From Bactericera cockerelli (taxonomy: Eukaryota; Arthropoda; Insecta; Hemiptera; Triozidae), in contig CM044958.1 of NCBI GenBank assembly GCA_024516035.1, forward strand, positions 27,869,755 to 27,933,754: a DNA stretch of 64,000 nt. The letters are read 5' to 3'. A program made the translations under genes and the position numbers. The notes below the pieces were generated by a model. It did not search any database, was not told where the DNA came from, and was given only the letters and a program-made list of their open reading frames with translations. The first letter of the stretch is position 1, and every line of letters starts with the position of its first letter. Shown here piece after piece: positions 24,180 to 34,879 of the stretch.

Positions 24180-24886
24180 CAGGGTGGGGCAAAAGTCTGG
24201 AAACCCCTGAATAACTTTCGAATGGCTTCTTCGGTAAAATTAAAATTTTGTGTGGTAAATCGGGCTAATAAAACCTTCCTTTAGAGTGGGGTCGATTTTT
24301 GTTACCGGCCCCCATGTCGGGGCCAGCGGGGCCAACTTCATTTTTTTAAATACGAACCCCCACGTTGCGATACATTTTTGGAAAGGTCTTTAAATAAGAA
24401 ATACATTGGTGCAAATTTTATTTTTTAAATATTAACTGTTTGCAAATGGCGTCCACCTTTGTGTATGCAGTAAAGTCTGGAAACCCCTGAATATCTTTCG
24501 AAAGGGCTTTCTCAGTATATTTAAAATTGTGTACGGTAATCCTTGGTAATTAGACCTTTTATTAGAATGGGACCGATATTTTTTACCGGCCCCCATGTCG
24601 GGGCCAGGGAGGCCAACTTCATTTTTTTTAATACGAAACCCCACCTTGCGATACATTTTTGGAAAGGTCTAATTACTCCGACTTACCGTGCACAATTTTA
24701 AATTTACTGAGAAAGCCTTTTCAAAAGATATTCAGGGGTTTCCAGACTTTACTGCATACACAAAGTTGAACGCCATTTGCAAACAGTTAATATTTAAAAA
24801 ATAAAATTTGCACCAATGTATTTCTTATTTAAAGACCTTTTCAAAAATGTATCGCAAAGTGGGGGTTCGTATTTAAAAAAATGAAA
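24180..24886 (+). mobile_element. Palindromic TA-flanked MITE, right end lost
   Basis: Same element as 63062-63924. It starts CAGGGTGGGGCAAAAGTCTG after a TA. It contains two head-to-tail subrepeats, each starting GTCTGGAAACCCCTGAATA, in the left arm; their complements form the right arm. Compared with the 63 kb copy, it breaks off inside the right arm right after a TTTAAAAAAATGAA motif, and unrelated sequence follows. Short frames over it are artefacts of the inverted repeat. Confidence 0.85.
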
Positions 24887-25051
24887 ATATGGACGGGCTT
24901 TGTATCTTTGTATGTCTGTGTGCAGGAATTGTTTAGGCGAAACGGTAAGAGATAGCAAAAAATTGATGGGAGACGACCCCAAGTAAAATTGCCGAAAAAC
25001 ACCAGGAAAACTATTAAAAGTCCGAAATTCCAAACTGTCCTTGAGTTATGA

Positions 25052-25605
25052 CCTTCCTCAAGTATTTCCTTGAGGAAGGGTCCGATTTTATGACAGTCTT
25101 TGCCCTGGAACTTAAAATCTGTCGCGAGGACCTATATTTTTTATTATTTGGTAACACATTAGACAAAACTAGCTTTCATTTAAATCATTTTAGGCCACAT
25201 TCTGACGTACCGTTCTCGAGATATTAGCCAGAATGTTCGAAATTTTGACCTTTTTTTCAGACTTTTCACGTTTTTTAACATATTCCAGCATGGAACTTAA
25301 AATTTATCGCGAGGACCTATATTTTTTATTATTTAATAACAAATTAGACAAAACAAGCTTTCAATTAATACATTTGAGGTCACATTCTGACGTACCGTTC
25401 TTGAGATATTAGCCAGAATATTCGAAATTTCTTCCTTTTATTCAGACTTTTCACGTTTTTTAACAGATTCCAGCGCGGAACTTAAAATTTATCGCGAGGA
25501 CCTATATTTTTGATATTGTAAAACTGTCTCAGAACATCACATGCTTTTATTTGAGACCTTTGTTGCCATATTCTGACAAACCGTTCTCGAAATATAGGCC
25601 TGTTT
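25052..25605 (+). repeat. 185-bp tandem repeat, about 2.7 units
   Basis: The motif GGAACTTAAAATTTATCGCG with AGGACCTATATTTTT recurs at 25107, 25292 and 25477, exactly 185 bp apart. Each unit also has GACAAAACTAGCTTTCA- and TTCTGACGTACCGTTCTCGA-type blocks. The third unit diverges after the first 50 bp. An 11-bp hairpin (CCTTCCTCAAG) lies just before at about 25052. Confidence 0.9.
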
Positions 25606-25669
25606 GCTACATTTTAAATTCCGCTATGATAGATTTGGCTCGGATTTTGAAATTTACAGCGATGATGTG

Positions 25670-25715
<46 letters not shown>

Positions 25716-25828
25716 TGATGTGTTGTGTGTGGTGTGTGTGTGTGGTGTGTTGTTGTGTGTGGTGTGTGTGTGTGTGTGTGTGTGGTGTGTGTGTGGTGTG
25801 GTTGTGTGTGTGGTGTGTTGTGTTGTGT

Positions 25829-25863
<35 letters not shown>

Positions 25864-26090
25864 TGGGGTTTGTGTGTGGTGTGGTGGTGTGTGTGGGTGG
25901 TGTGTGTGGTGTGGTGTGTGTGGTGTGTGTGTGGTGGGTGTGTGTGTGGTGTGTGTGTGTGGTGTGGATGTGTGTGTATGTGGTGTGGTGTGGGTGTGGA
26001 TGTGTGTGTGTGGATTGATGTGGTGTTGTGTTGGTGTGGTTGGTGTAGGGTGGGTGTGTGATGTATGGGTGGTGTGTGTGTGATGGCTTG
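25670..26090 (+). repeat. 420-bp TG/TGG-rich low-complexity tract
   Basis: Almost only TG dinucleotides, with interspersed TGG, TGTTG and occasional A, so the plus strand is nearly free of C and A. The Cys/Val- and His/Thr-rich open frames here are artefacts. It abuts the end of the 185-bp tandem repeat. Confidence 0.97.
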
Positions 26091-27537
26091 GTGAAGCGGT
26101 GCAGCCGCTAGTACAATATAATTATGTACGTTTTTCTTATTATAATAATAATTATTAATATAATCATTACTCATATGATCTGGAGTTTGAAGAAAGGTAA
26201 CTTTGACAGAACGACTTACAATTTGTGTATCCTATTACTATTTCCATCCGTCTCTCCCACCACGTAGGGTATCCAGTATACTTTCTATTCCACTCTATAT
26301 TTCATGTTTTCAAAATGCAGTTGAAGTCTGGAATTAATATCTCAGCAGCTGTTTTCATATCCCGTCTTCTCTGCCATCACGTGTTTCAAGTCTTCGTCTC
26401 CTGCATGCAGTTGCATGATGTTTGCTTTCCTGGATTTCCATTATTGAATGTCTGCCATATACTGTCTGAGAATGCAGCCTTAGCCATGAGGCTTTTGACT
26501 TCTTATAGTGTTCTATTGAAGTGTTCTTTATTTTATATTCTATTGCAATGTACAAGATACGGTACTTTTACTACACTTGAAATGAAACATAATGATATTA
26601 ACTGACCTTGGCAAAAATAAGTAAGTACTTGTTATATGAAGGGGTTACTATTGAGGGCTATAAATGTATACTTCAAATTTTGCTCCTTCTATAAAATGAT
26701 ATAATTAGTTGACTTATATTTCTCATGTGTTCCTCCCTATTTCTGTGATTTGTACGACCTGTAGAACGAGAGAGTTGGTCTCGTTCTTTTCTACTTCCTA
26801 GCACATGAGTTTATTCGTGCTATCGCAACAATATTCTGTATAATATGGAACCTGCGTTTGTCATCAGAAAAAGAATTTCATTTGCATGCATTATATCTTG
26901 GACGGTCTCTCCACTGAGGATGTGTGTCTTTGACAGTTGGAAAAATATTGCAACTTTTCTTGTTCCCTCGTCGCCCTGACCTCCTCACCCACTTCTCATA
27001 ACTGGATAGCATTATGTACTGCCCTGACGATGTGGGTTTGGCGTGAGGTGCTCGGGGAGAGAAGTTTTCCATTTCCGTATCGCTCCCACGTTTCTCTCAC
27101 GATCCATTTTACATGAAAAGCTCCCCAAACCCCTTTAAAATTTGTAGAATTCCTTCATGTTGTAGCAACATGAAAGAATTCTACATAGACTTTTACAACA
27201 AGTCTTCATGTCATAAAATCTAGAGTATAGATAACGGATGTATGTATCTCGTTGCTTTTATTTAGTTGTTCGGAATGTCTCGTCTGAGCATTAGGTGAAT
27301 GTATCGTGCTATCATGTGAGTGCATTTCACTTCTTCTTGTTTCTTGAATTCCTTTCCTGCTTTTCCTTAGCCTCAAGATTCCTATTAGACTTGCTTCAAA
27401 GAAAGTCTGCTTCATACTTGGTTGAAAGTACATATACTCGTTTACATATTTCAAGTTAAATCTAAGTACCTATTAGGTACATTGATTGCCTTTTTATCAA
27501 TTGCAATGCATGCAGAAACTAATAATATAAAAACAAA
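26091..27537. other. No gene seen, one hairpin
   Basis: Unique-looking DNA; the 126-codon frame at 26225-26605 shows no domain. A 20-bp hairpin lies at 27143-27185. Confidence 0.5.
27143..27185. repeat. 20-bp hairpin, one mismatch
   Basis: Left arm TGTAGAATTCCTTCATGTTG and right arm CAACATGAAAGAATTCTACA are complementary except at one position, with a 3-nt loop. Confidence 0.85.
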
Positions 27538-27905
27538 ATTTCATCAAAGTTGGCTGTATTGTTCACGAGATATTATAAGTAAAAATTTAGTCTTTATCAC
27601 GTATAAGTAAAAAGTTAGTCAGGTGCATGGTCTCTATCAACAAGAACCGCTGGTGCGGAGTTGATGAATAAATTTCAAGTAGGATCTATATATGTACATA
27701 TAATATGTCTCCTATCTGTGTACAAAATTTCGTGGAAATCCGTACAGTAGTTACTGAGATTTGTGCTTTACAAGGAATATATTTAACAGACCGACAGACA
27801 GACACAAAACCAAAGTTGTTAAATCGGAGAAAAAAGATATTTTTTTATTTACTAAAACGAACACAGTACTTCCGATTTCTAATGTTAGAAATTTTAGGAA
27901 GTAAT
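27538..27905 (-). repeat. Family H repeat, opposite strand, hairpin end
   Basis: The plus strand holds the complements of the 8 kb blocks: AAATTTCATCAAAGTTGG, GTTCACGAGATATTATAAG, and a GGTGCATGGTCTCTATC block. It then has ACAGACCGACAGACAGACAC and ends with CTTCCGATTTCTAATGTTAG, which is the hairpin end. It is a second copy joining body and hairpin. Confidence 0.7.
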
Positions 27906-28376
27906 AAAATATTTAAAAAATGAAAGAATATACCATACGCAATTACGTACATGCAGGTATTTTGTACATTCATACAAAACAACACAACACATTACCATCT
28001 CTCGTGTGAGTTCCATTAGAACAACGTAATACCTCGTTAGTCGAAAAATGTTCCATTTATTTTTTCGCGTCAATTTCCCCAAATCCTGTCATTACCCAGA
28101 GTGAAATGTTTATTGCCAGCTTTAGCCGGCAGTCGTATCCCTAATCCGCCATCGAGGAACGTCGAATCCCTGCCAATCGAAATGACAGAAATGTGTACGG
28201 GGAGGGATGTTTCTACTGTAGGTATTTACATGTGTACGTTTAGTAGGATTTACATGCGATCCCTTCCCCCTCTCTAAAACTTTTGTACTCTCCATCTCCC
28301 CGCAGATTATATCGTTACCATAGAATGTATATTTGCCCAAATCCCTGCATTAAGTCACGTCACCGTCGCACCCTCG
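27906..28376. other. No gene seen
   Basis: Unique-looking sequence leading into a 39-bp tandem repeat. Confidence 0.5.
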
Positions 28377-28493
28377 CCCCGCACCCAAGTGTACACTGTA
28401 CAGGGTGCTAGTCAACCCCGCACCCAAGTGTACACTGTACAGGGTGCTAGTCAACCCCACACCCAAGTGTACACTGTACAGGGTGCTAGTCAA
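28377..28493 (+). repeat. 39-bp tandem repeat, three near-identical copies
   Basis: Units start at 28377, 28416 and 28455. Each has CCCCGCACCCAAG, GTGTACACTGTACAGG and GTGCTAGTCAA. The third differs by one base (CCCCAC). Little divergence implies recent expansion or conversion. Confidence 0.95.
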
Positions 28494-28679
28494 CTATCGT
28501 CTCTATTTCTCCCTACTCTTAGTGGGTAGTGCACTGTCTTGTATATTCGCGAGAAAAAATTATTAACTTTTGTTATGAATGGCGGCCACAAAAAATCCCA
28601 TGAGGTCGGCAGCATCTTTAGTAATGCCGGTTCTTTAAGATTTTCTCAAATACTCTTCCCATTTAGTTAGCATTATTAA

Positions 28680-29125
28680 GGAGCGCGGTAGCGCTCCGAC
28701 CCGCCAAGTCAATCGAAATAGTTCGCGCGCTACCAAGAGTATACTATACGCGACAGCATAAGTAGCACATTTCGTGTAGTTGTAGGAGAAAAAGTACAAG
28801 TGATGGAGGAAATTGAACTACATTTACAGATTGGGGCACGATAATAGACAAGCTTTTAAAAAAGAAACATCGAAATCGTTGGAGTTAAGTTGGTCAAAAC
28901 CACACTCTAAAAACGTCATTTTTTTTCAAAAAATTCTGCTTCTTCTTTGACGTTGACCGCTCTACAGCCAAAACTACTGGACCGATTTTCATGAACGATG
29001 GCTCATTTTTTTTCTTCTGGGTGGTAGGTGTGCCTTTTTATGGTTTCATTATCCCAAAAGCTACCATTTGGCCGTTAATTAGGAAAAGGATCATTTTCAG
29101 AGCACAGAATAACATTGGAGTATAG
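28680..29125 (+). repeat. Family K repeat, copy 1
   Basis: Begins near GAGCGCGGTAGCGCTCCGAC and includes AAGTACAAGTGATGGAGGAA, a TTGGAGTTAAGTTGG block, CTACTGGACCGATTTTCATG, and GGAAAAGGATCATTTTCAGA. A second copy at 31686-31965 matches at both ends but lacks about 115 bp in the middle. Non-coding. Confidence 0.7.
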
Positions 29126-29221
29126 ATATTTAATCTAGTTTATTATGTATATACCTATTCACTCACAAACCTTTCAATCCACATGTCCCGATGTGAAATT
29201 GTGTAAAGGTATACTAACCCA

Positions 29222-29525
29222 TAAATAGTCGCCGGTGCTGAGTGTGTTAGCGCGCTAAGCCTACCACGCATGGTGACCTGTATTCGATCCCCAGCTGGTC
29301 AGGATTTTTTCTGCACATTACTTGGGTGTTTGGGGTCCACTCATACCTCGTGAGGAAAAATGAGTAGTTACTGAATAAGTAACGACCAATGGCGGCATTA
29401 CCAGAGTAAAAATAAATTAATGTAATAGAAATTTAAAAAGTAAAGGAGGCTCTTAGTAATGCTGCGCTACCCACAAAATTTGTGAAGAGGCCTTGTGCTT
29501 GACCACAAATAAATTCATACATACA
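29222..29525 (+). repeat. SINE type E (tRNA-derived), copy 2
   Basis: Head GTGTGTTAGCGCGCTAAGCC, then GGTGACCTGTATTCGATCCC (B box). The body has GGGGTCCACTCATACCTCGT and AAGTAACGACCAATGG, ending GCTTGACCACAAATAAATTC. It aligns with the minus-strand copy at 2120-2450. Confidence 0.8.
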
Positions 29526-29929
29526 TATAGGTATATTAAACCTGTAATGCCCAAGGACTGAAAAAGACAAGATTTTTTTTTTTTTTAATGTTGGATATAT
29601 TTGGTTCAAAAATGTAAAAAAATCTCTAGTACCCAATGTTACAAAATATGTAGGTAAGTGTAACATGAGTGTGATAAATGTTTGGGGACCTTTCTAAGTA
29701 GGAAATGTAGAAGTTTCATAGAAAACTTTGTAAAAGCCCCTACACTACCTAATACCTATTCCAATTAGGAATGTAGGTATCTATTAGGTACATAGGAAGT
29801 GAAAGGCTTCCCTTCCTATCCAATTCTCTCTAGTAAATATTTCTTTCACTGGCCGCTAAAAAGTTTATTATACAAAGTAAAATAAAGTGAAGCTTTTATG
29901 TGTTGCAAAAACCACTGGATGTACTCAAC

Positions 29930-30015
29930 AGTCCAGTTAGCTCAGTGGTTAAGGCGGCACTGTATCAGGCTGGAATTTCCAGAGGTCCGCGAGTTCGAAA
30001 CCTTGATGGGACATG
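29930..30015 (+). repeat. SINE type F head (tRNA-like)
   Basis: GTCCAGTTAGCTCAGTGG, an A-box region, is followed by GCGAGTTCGAAACC (B box), then GATGGGACA and a T-rich run. GTCC and GGAC could pair as an acceptor stem, but the T arm and D arm do not fold well, so a tRNA gene is unlikely. Confidence 0.6.
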
Positions 30016-30124
30016 ATAGTTTATTTTTTTTTAACAAGATACTCTTCACTTATTTTAATTTTACATAATTTACATTAATTTTAGTGAGTTTATATGAGGT
30101 ACTATTATAATATAAAATAAAATG

Positions 30125-30372
30125 GCATGTTGAATACACCGGTTCCCTTCAGAACACCGAAGTTAAGCGACATCCAGCGAGGTTAAGACTTGGATGGGTG
30201 ACCATTCAAATTCTAATTCTCGTGACGCTGGCTTTTCCCGGCCCCACTCAGGCTGGGTGAGGTCAATGTGAGTAGCAGGTTTGTGAGTTTCCTGCGAATG
30301 GAGGGTAAAACCCCCGTCGTGATATGACCATGGCAGTTGAAAGCGACGTTAAACCCCACTTAAAAAAAAAAA
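30125..30372 (+). repeat. SINE type C: 5S rRNA-derived head, shared body
   Basis: The first 80 bases follow 5S rRNA closely: GTTGAATACACCGGTTC, then CACCGAAGTTAAGCGACATC (the 5S A box region) and ACTTGGATGGGTGACC (the 5S C box region). This is a SINE3-type head. It is joined to a body with CTCAGGCTGGGTGAGGTCAA, GCGAATGGAGGGTAAAACCC and a GAAAGCGACGTTAAACC end, plus poly(A). The body also occurs behind tRNA-like heads in type B. It is not a 5S gene: the 5' end, about 8 internal bases (the GTCCGATC region) and the 3' third of 5S are missing. Confidence 0.85.
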
Positions 30373-30681
30373 AATTAACAGTTAAAAAAAAATATATTTG
30401 TCATTTATTACTTGAACAACACAATAAGCTTCGTTCTCAGTATTCTTTCACAGAAATTAATTGTAAAAATACATAGTTATTCTCCCATTTGGGATTTTTA
30501 CCACATAATAATACATCTTGGACATACTGCTGGAATAATGGCACTTAAAAGTCCTAATTATTATATCTGACATAAATTAAGGAAATATGTTCAGGGTGTA
30601 CCCACTATCTGAACCAGTTGAGGGGCCCATCTGGATAAAATGAATGGCACCACAGTATCCTTGTAAAAATCTGTGACAAAG

Positions 30682-30720
30682 GGCCAATTTATGAAACGGG
30701 ATTAATTTTAGAATAACCCG
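30682..30720 (+). repeat. Possible end of the GGGGCC-ended MITE family
   Basis: GGGCCAATTTATGAAACGGG and ATTAATTTTAGA resemble the left end of the 61300-61546 element (GGGGCCGTATTATGAAACAG, then GATTAGTAAATCTGAG). No opposite end was found. Confidence 0.4.
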
Positions 30721-30785
30721 GACTATTTCTCTAATCGCTCTTCGACTTGAGGGAGGGTCTCGCTTGTTATCTTACTTTCTTTTAC

Positions 30786-31110
30786 ACAGTGAGAACGAAC
30801 TCACTAAGTGAGGTTCTGTTTTAACTTGGGTACTGGATAAATTGGCTTTCGTTTGTCTGTATGTCTGTTCTGTTTGCGATAACTCCCGAACGGATTTTTC
30901 AAAATTGATGAAAATTTGTATACATGTTTATTTTCTAATCCTAAAATTTTACTTACGAGATACTTTAAGTAGACCACTCGAGGCCAAATGGTGAAAAATG
31001 AAAACGATTTTTCTTAAAAAAAAAACAAGTAACACTCTTGAGTCGTTGAAAAATATATATAAGACCATTAGTGAAATTCGGAAATCGTGAAACCTAAGGG
31101 GGCCGCATTG
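30786..31110 (+). repeat. Family L repeat, copy 1
   Basis: CACAGTGAGAACGAACTCAC, AAGTGAGGTTCTGTTTTAAC and GGCTTTCGTTTGTCTG recur at 31520-31615. The extended part has CGATAACTCCCGAACGG, a style common in non-autonomous insect repeats. Confidence 0.6.
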
Positions 31111-31519
31111 TGGTAAAAAATCGATAAAGGGCCAAAAAAATAAAAAAAGGCCGGTTGATATGATTTATATAAAACTTATAGAGTGGGGTATTAAACATTT
31201 ATAATACGATAGTTTTTTTAAGCTTTATTAGGAAGACAAAGTACAGGTAACATAAAATTAAGAAAAGAAAAAAAAAAAAACAAACAAACAAATGACAAAA
31301 AAATAATAACAATAGATAATGTCCTACCTAAAGGGCGGGGTTATTGCCTGAGGCAATCTCTTCCACCCAACCCTTATCTGTTTGAAGTTTACTGTTCAAA
31401 GAAACACTAGTTATTGTTGGATGGAAGAGCTTCTCTAAGGAGAACCCAGCCATGTAAAAGGGAGCCAAAAATAATATTGACGTTATACAATACAGGACAT
31501 ACTATTATTAACCGAACAC
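31111..31519. other. No gene seen
   Basis: AT-rich with an A-rich run at 31260-31300. It may include the A-tail of a retroelement, but I could not identify one. Confidence 0.4.
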
Positions 31520-31615
31520 AGTGAGGGAGCGAAGCAAACTCACTAAGAGGGGTTCTGTTTTAACATGCATACTGGACGATTTGGCTTTCGTTTGTGTGTC
31601 TCATAAATAAGGCGA
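31520..31615 (+). repeat. Family L repeat, copy 2 (short)
   Basis: Shares GAGGGAGCGAAGCAAACTCA, a GGGTTCTGTTTTAAC block and GGCTTTCGTTTGTGTG with 30786-31110. Confidence 0.6.
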
Positions 31616-31685
31616 GATCATTATTATAATATTAAAATGTTATCATTATTAATATAAAAATTAATTTATTTATTTACCAAGTGAT

Positions 31686-31965
31686 ATTATACGCCAGAGC
31701 AAAAATAGCACAATTTTTGTAGCTGTAGGAAAAGAAGTACAAGTGATGAAGGAAATCGGACTATAAATACATATAGATTGGGTCACGATAAAGACAAGCT
31801 TTGAAAAAAGAACCATCAAAATCGTTTGAGTTAAGTTGGAGAAAACCAAACTTTAAAAACGTCATTTTTTATTGTTCTATTATCCTTAAAAGGGACATTT
31901 GGCCCTTAATTAGGAAAAGGATCATTTTCAGAGCTCAGAACAAAGTTGGTGTATATATGTTCAGT
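31686..31965 (+). repeat. Family K repeat, copy 2 (internal deletion)
   Basis: Aligns with 28745-29125 at both ends: GAAGTACAAGTGATGAAGGA at the start and TTAGGAAAAGGATCATTTTC at the end. About 115 bp of the first copy is missing in between. Confidence 0.7.
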
Positions 31966-32229
31966 ATCTTGTATATTATCACTCTCCCAGATGAGTCAAA
32001 GTCGCATATCTACTTTTTAGGTGAAAGAATAATTTGGAGAAGGATACTGTGCTTAGGTGTGGATATCAAACTAAAATCTTTATCTTCACATTCAAACTGT
32101 TTCATTTATCGACACTTGTTCCTTTAAAGTCATTTTTTAATATGTTAAATAGTTTTATATTGCAACAACATGTATCATACACCCCACACGTCCTTACACC
32201 TATGCAGGGCCACTACAAAAAGTTATAAG

Positions 32230-33206
32230 ATCCCCCAAAAAATATCACTTCGTGACATAAAAAAAGTCCCGCCAAGTCGTTCCCCAAAAAATATTTCAGT
32301 TCCCAAATTAATCCTTCCGTTCCCAAAAAACATATTACTTATTTGTGACCTTCCCCAAAAAAATTATTGAAATCAATTTTTGGCCCCGCCTTTTATTCAT
32401 TCACCTAAGTGCAACAGTATACTTATTAATAGCCTCCCCTCTCACTTTCTTCTAATGTCCTCTTTCTTTTCTTCCTTGTTGCATGTTGGAATGTTTCTTT
32501 TACAAACTCAGAACTTAAGTCTTATTTCCTTGCTCCTTTCACCGACTTGGGCTCTTGGCGGAGTACCACCCAGCAGGTCCGTTAATAGCCAAAGGAACTG
32601 ATGTCTTGGTTCTTTTATAAGATTATATATAAATGTAGACATATGTAATCATGTGATCCTTGGAAATGAGCCTGAATCGTGACTTGATCTGATGGTCCAA
32701 TTCTCGTTGGTTGCAGATATTTTCCGACTTAGATACATCCTTGGGTCGCGGTCGGCTAGACTTCTCATTTCCTGTTCTCCATAAGAACCACTATGTAAAA
32801 TTATCTCTTTTTAATTCTTTAAAAATAGCACTGTCTATTAGATTCATATATTTATCATTCCCAGTTAGTGGTACTCCGCCAAGAGCCCAAGTCGGTGAAA
32901 GGAGCAAGGAAATAAGACTTAAGTTCTGAGTTTGTAAAAGAAACATTCCAACATGCAACAAGGAAGAAAAGAAAGAGGACATTAGAAGAAAGTGAGAGGG
33001 GAGGCTATTAATAAGTATACTGTTGCACTTAGGTGAATGAATAAAAGGCGGGGCCAAAAATTGATTTCAATAATTTTTTTGGGGAAGGTCACAAATAAGT
33101 AATATGTTTTTTGGGAACGGAAGGATAAATTTGGGAACTGAAATATTTTTGGGGAACGACTTGGCGGGACTTTTTTTATGTCACGAAGTGATATTTTTTG
33201 GGGGAT
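32230..33206. mobile_element. Large inverted repeat, 340-bp arms, 298-bp loop
   Basis: The left arm 32230-32569 and right arm 32868-33206 are reverse complements. Reading by eye I find only one substitution and one single-base indel across about 340 bp. Outer ends are ATCCCCCAAAAAATATCACT and its complement; inner ends are GAGTACCAC and its complement. No clear target-site duplication was found. Each arm holds the same 60-70-codon frame on opposite strands, which is a by-product of the symmetry. It could be a foldback element or a hairpin-RNA locus. The loop shows nothing recognisable. Confidence 0.9.
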
Positions 33207-33823
33207 ATTATTATGCCTATCTCTTTTTGGTTTGAGATCCTTAACTTTAGACATTTTCTTTCAGGTCTCTCTCTATTGTTTTTTTCCTTTGCTTCATTGA
33301 TTATTGCTTTGTATCCTTGTATTATTTTAAAAAAAAAATCTTTTGTTTTGATATCATCAAAACATTTTTTCTTACATGTACTTATCACCTTTCTTGGTTC
33401 ATTTTTCTTACTATCAAACCAGTGGTTTTTCCTAACTAGGGGTTTTTGGTGAAACAAATCTCATATTAGTTTTTTCAGTACCCTTTTCTATACAAGTTTT
33501 AAACCATTTATTATTGTCTGTAATGCTTTGTTGTTCCATTAGATATTATGTTTTCTTGCTCTGAAACTATCTCTTTGATATCCTCCTGATATTGTTGTTA
33601 AATTCATCTTTCCAGCATCTCCACTGAATAACTTATTGATTTGTAATTTGTTTGGTTATGCGATTGCAGTAGCAGAAATATAGGTAGAACTGTATATTTT
33701 ATAAATTTAAAAAAATACAAATTCCTTTAACTCATAGATAAAACACCTCCCGCATATCTGCTGTCCTCTTCATTGTTCCCAACATCCCAACACACTCGCC
33801 GCATTTCCAACTTTTTTATTACT
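33207..33823. other. No gene seen
   Basis: T-rich, unique-looking. The 93-codon and 84-codon frames on opposite strands have no domain. Confidence 0.5.
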
Positions 33824-33925
33824 TCCGCTAAATTTCTAATATTAGAAATCGGAAGTATTGTGTTCGTTTTTGATAAAAAAAAAAAATCTTTTTGCTCCGA
33901 TTTCAATTTCTAGATAGCGCCTAGT
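33824..33925 (+). repeat. Family H terminal hairpin segment
   Basis: ACTTCCGCTAAATTTCTAAT pairs with ATTAGAAATCGGAAGT to form the terminal hairpin. TATTGTGTTCGTTTTTG and CTTTTTGCTCCGATTTCAAT follow. Confidence 0.7.
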
Positions 33926-34879
33926 CGATAGTATAATGATATGTAGCACATCAGCTGACTTACCGACCAAGTTCCTCCTCGTATAAGCTTTCCCCTTGTC
34001 AGTTCTTTATCCTTACTCTCCTCTTTAAAAATGTTTATACTTGATACTGAAACAGTGCCCAAAATCTGGAAGAATCTCTAATTGAAGTATTCTTTGACTC
34101 TATTCATTTCACCCCTAGAGGATTTCAGCAACCCCAACAACTTCCATGTATTCACTAAGACATGTCTTGACCCGGCCCACTCTACCACTTGCATTCATTT
34201 TCCGTACATCAGGAGCCCCACTTCTTCTCCTAGAATGACATTTTAATAAATTATATTGACACGGGAAATTGCAAAAGTTTGAAAAATATAATTTCCTCTT
34301 TGAGAGGAAAAAGGATTTTATTTCGTCGGGATTTGCTCCGTCTCTCCCTCACTCTATCTTTTTCACGTCTTCTTTTTATTTTCTTATATACCTATATGTA
34401 TATTTCCAAAGATGTATATATTTTGCACTTTCTCGCCAACTTGCTATTCCCACTTCTAGTAATGTACATCTATTTTCTTATCATGTTATTTTGTAATCTG
34501 TAATTATGTACCAGGGTACCTACGAGAAAATAAAGAAATTCCATACTTAACAAGTAAACATAATGTGTATAGAAAGCAATACCGTAACGGATAATTTGCC
34601 CGATGTAAAAACACTAAGATCTATTTGTAGCTATTGCACGATGTTTTAGATATGTGTTAGTTGGTTTTTTCACACTAAAGGCGTTATATCATCAGATAAA
34701 CTATCTATCAGAAGTAGGCATACTGAAATGGTATGGGTAAATTACAAAAATGTTTTTTGTTTAAATAAAATAAAAGTATTTAAGTTTAGAATAGATGAAC
34801 AAGACTTGAATGTGTAACAGATGAGGTTTTTATGAAATGCATAGATATATTATGTATTATTCTACCTACATATATGTAA
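33926..34879. other. No gene seen
   Basis: AT-rich, unique-looking. The 75-codon frames near 34270-34500 are hydrophobic by composition. Confidence 0.5.

Noticed and set aside
25604..26174. Open frames of 97-186 codons on both strands
   Set aside because: They lie over the TG-rich tract and encode only Cys/Val or His/Thr runs; low-complexity artefacts.
29930..30015. tRNA gene
   Set aside because: A and B boxes and four acceptor pairs are present, but the T arm and D arm do not fold and the sequence continues as a SINE-like repeat.
30125..30240. 5S rRNA gene
   Set aside because: Only about two thirds of 5S is present, with internal and terminal deletions, and it is fused to a SINE body with poly(A).
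32380..33057. Two similar frames starting MAPPFIHSPKCNS
   Set aside because: They are the same sequence on both arms of the inverted repeat. No domain and no independent support.
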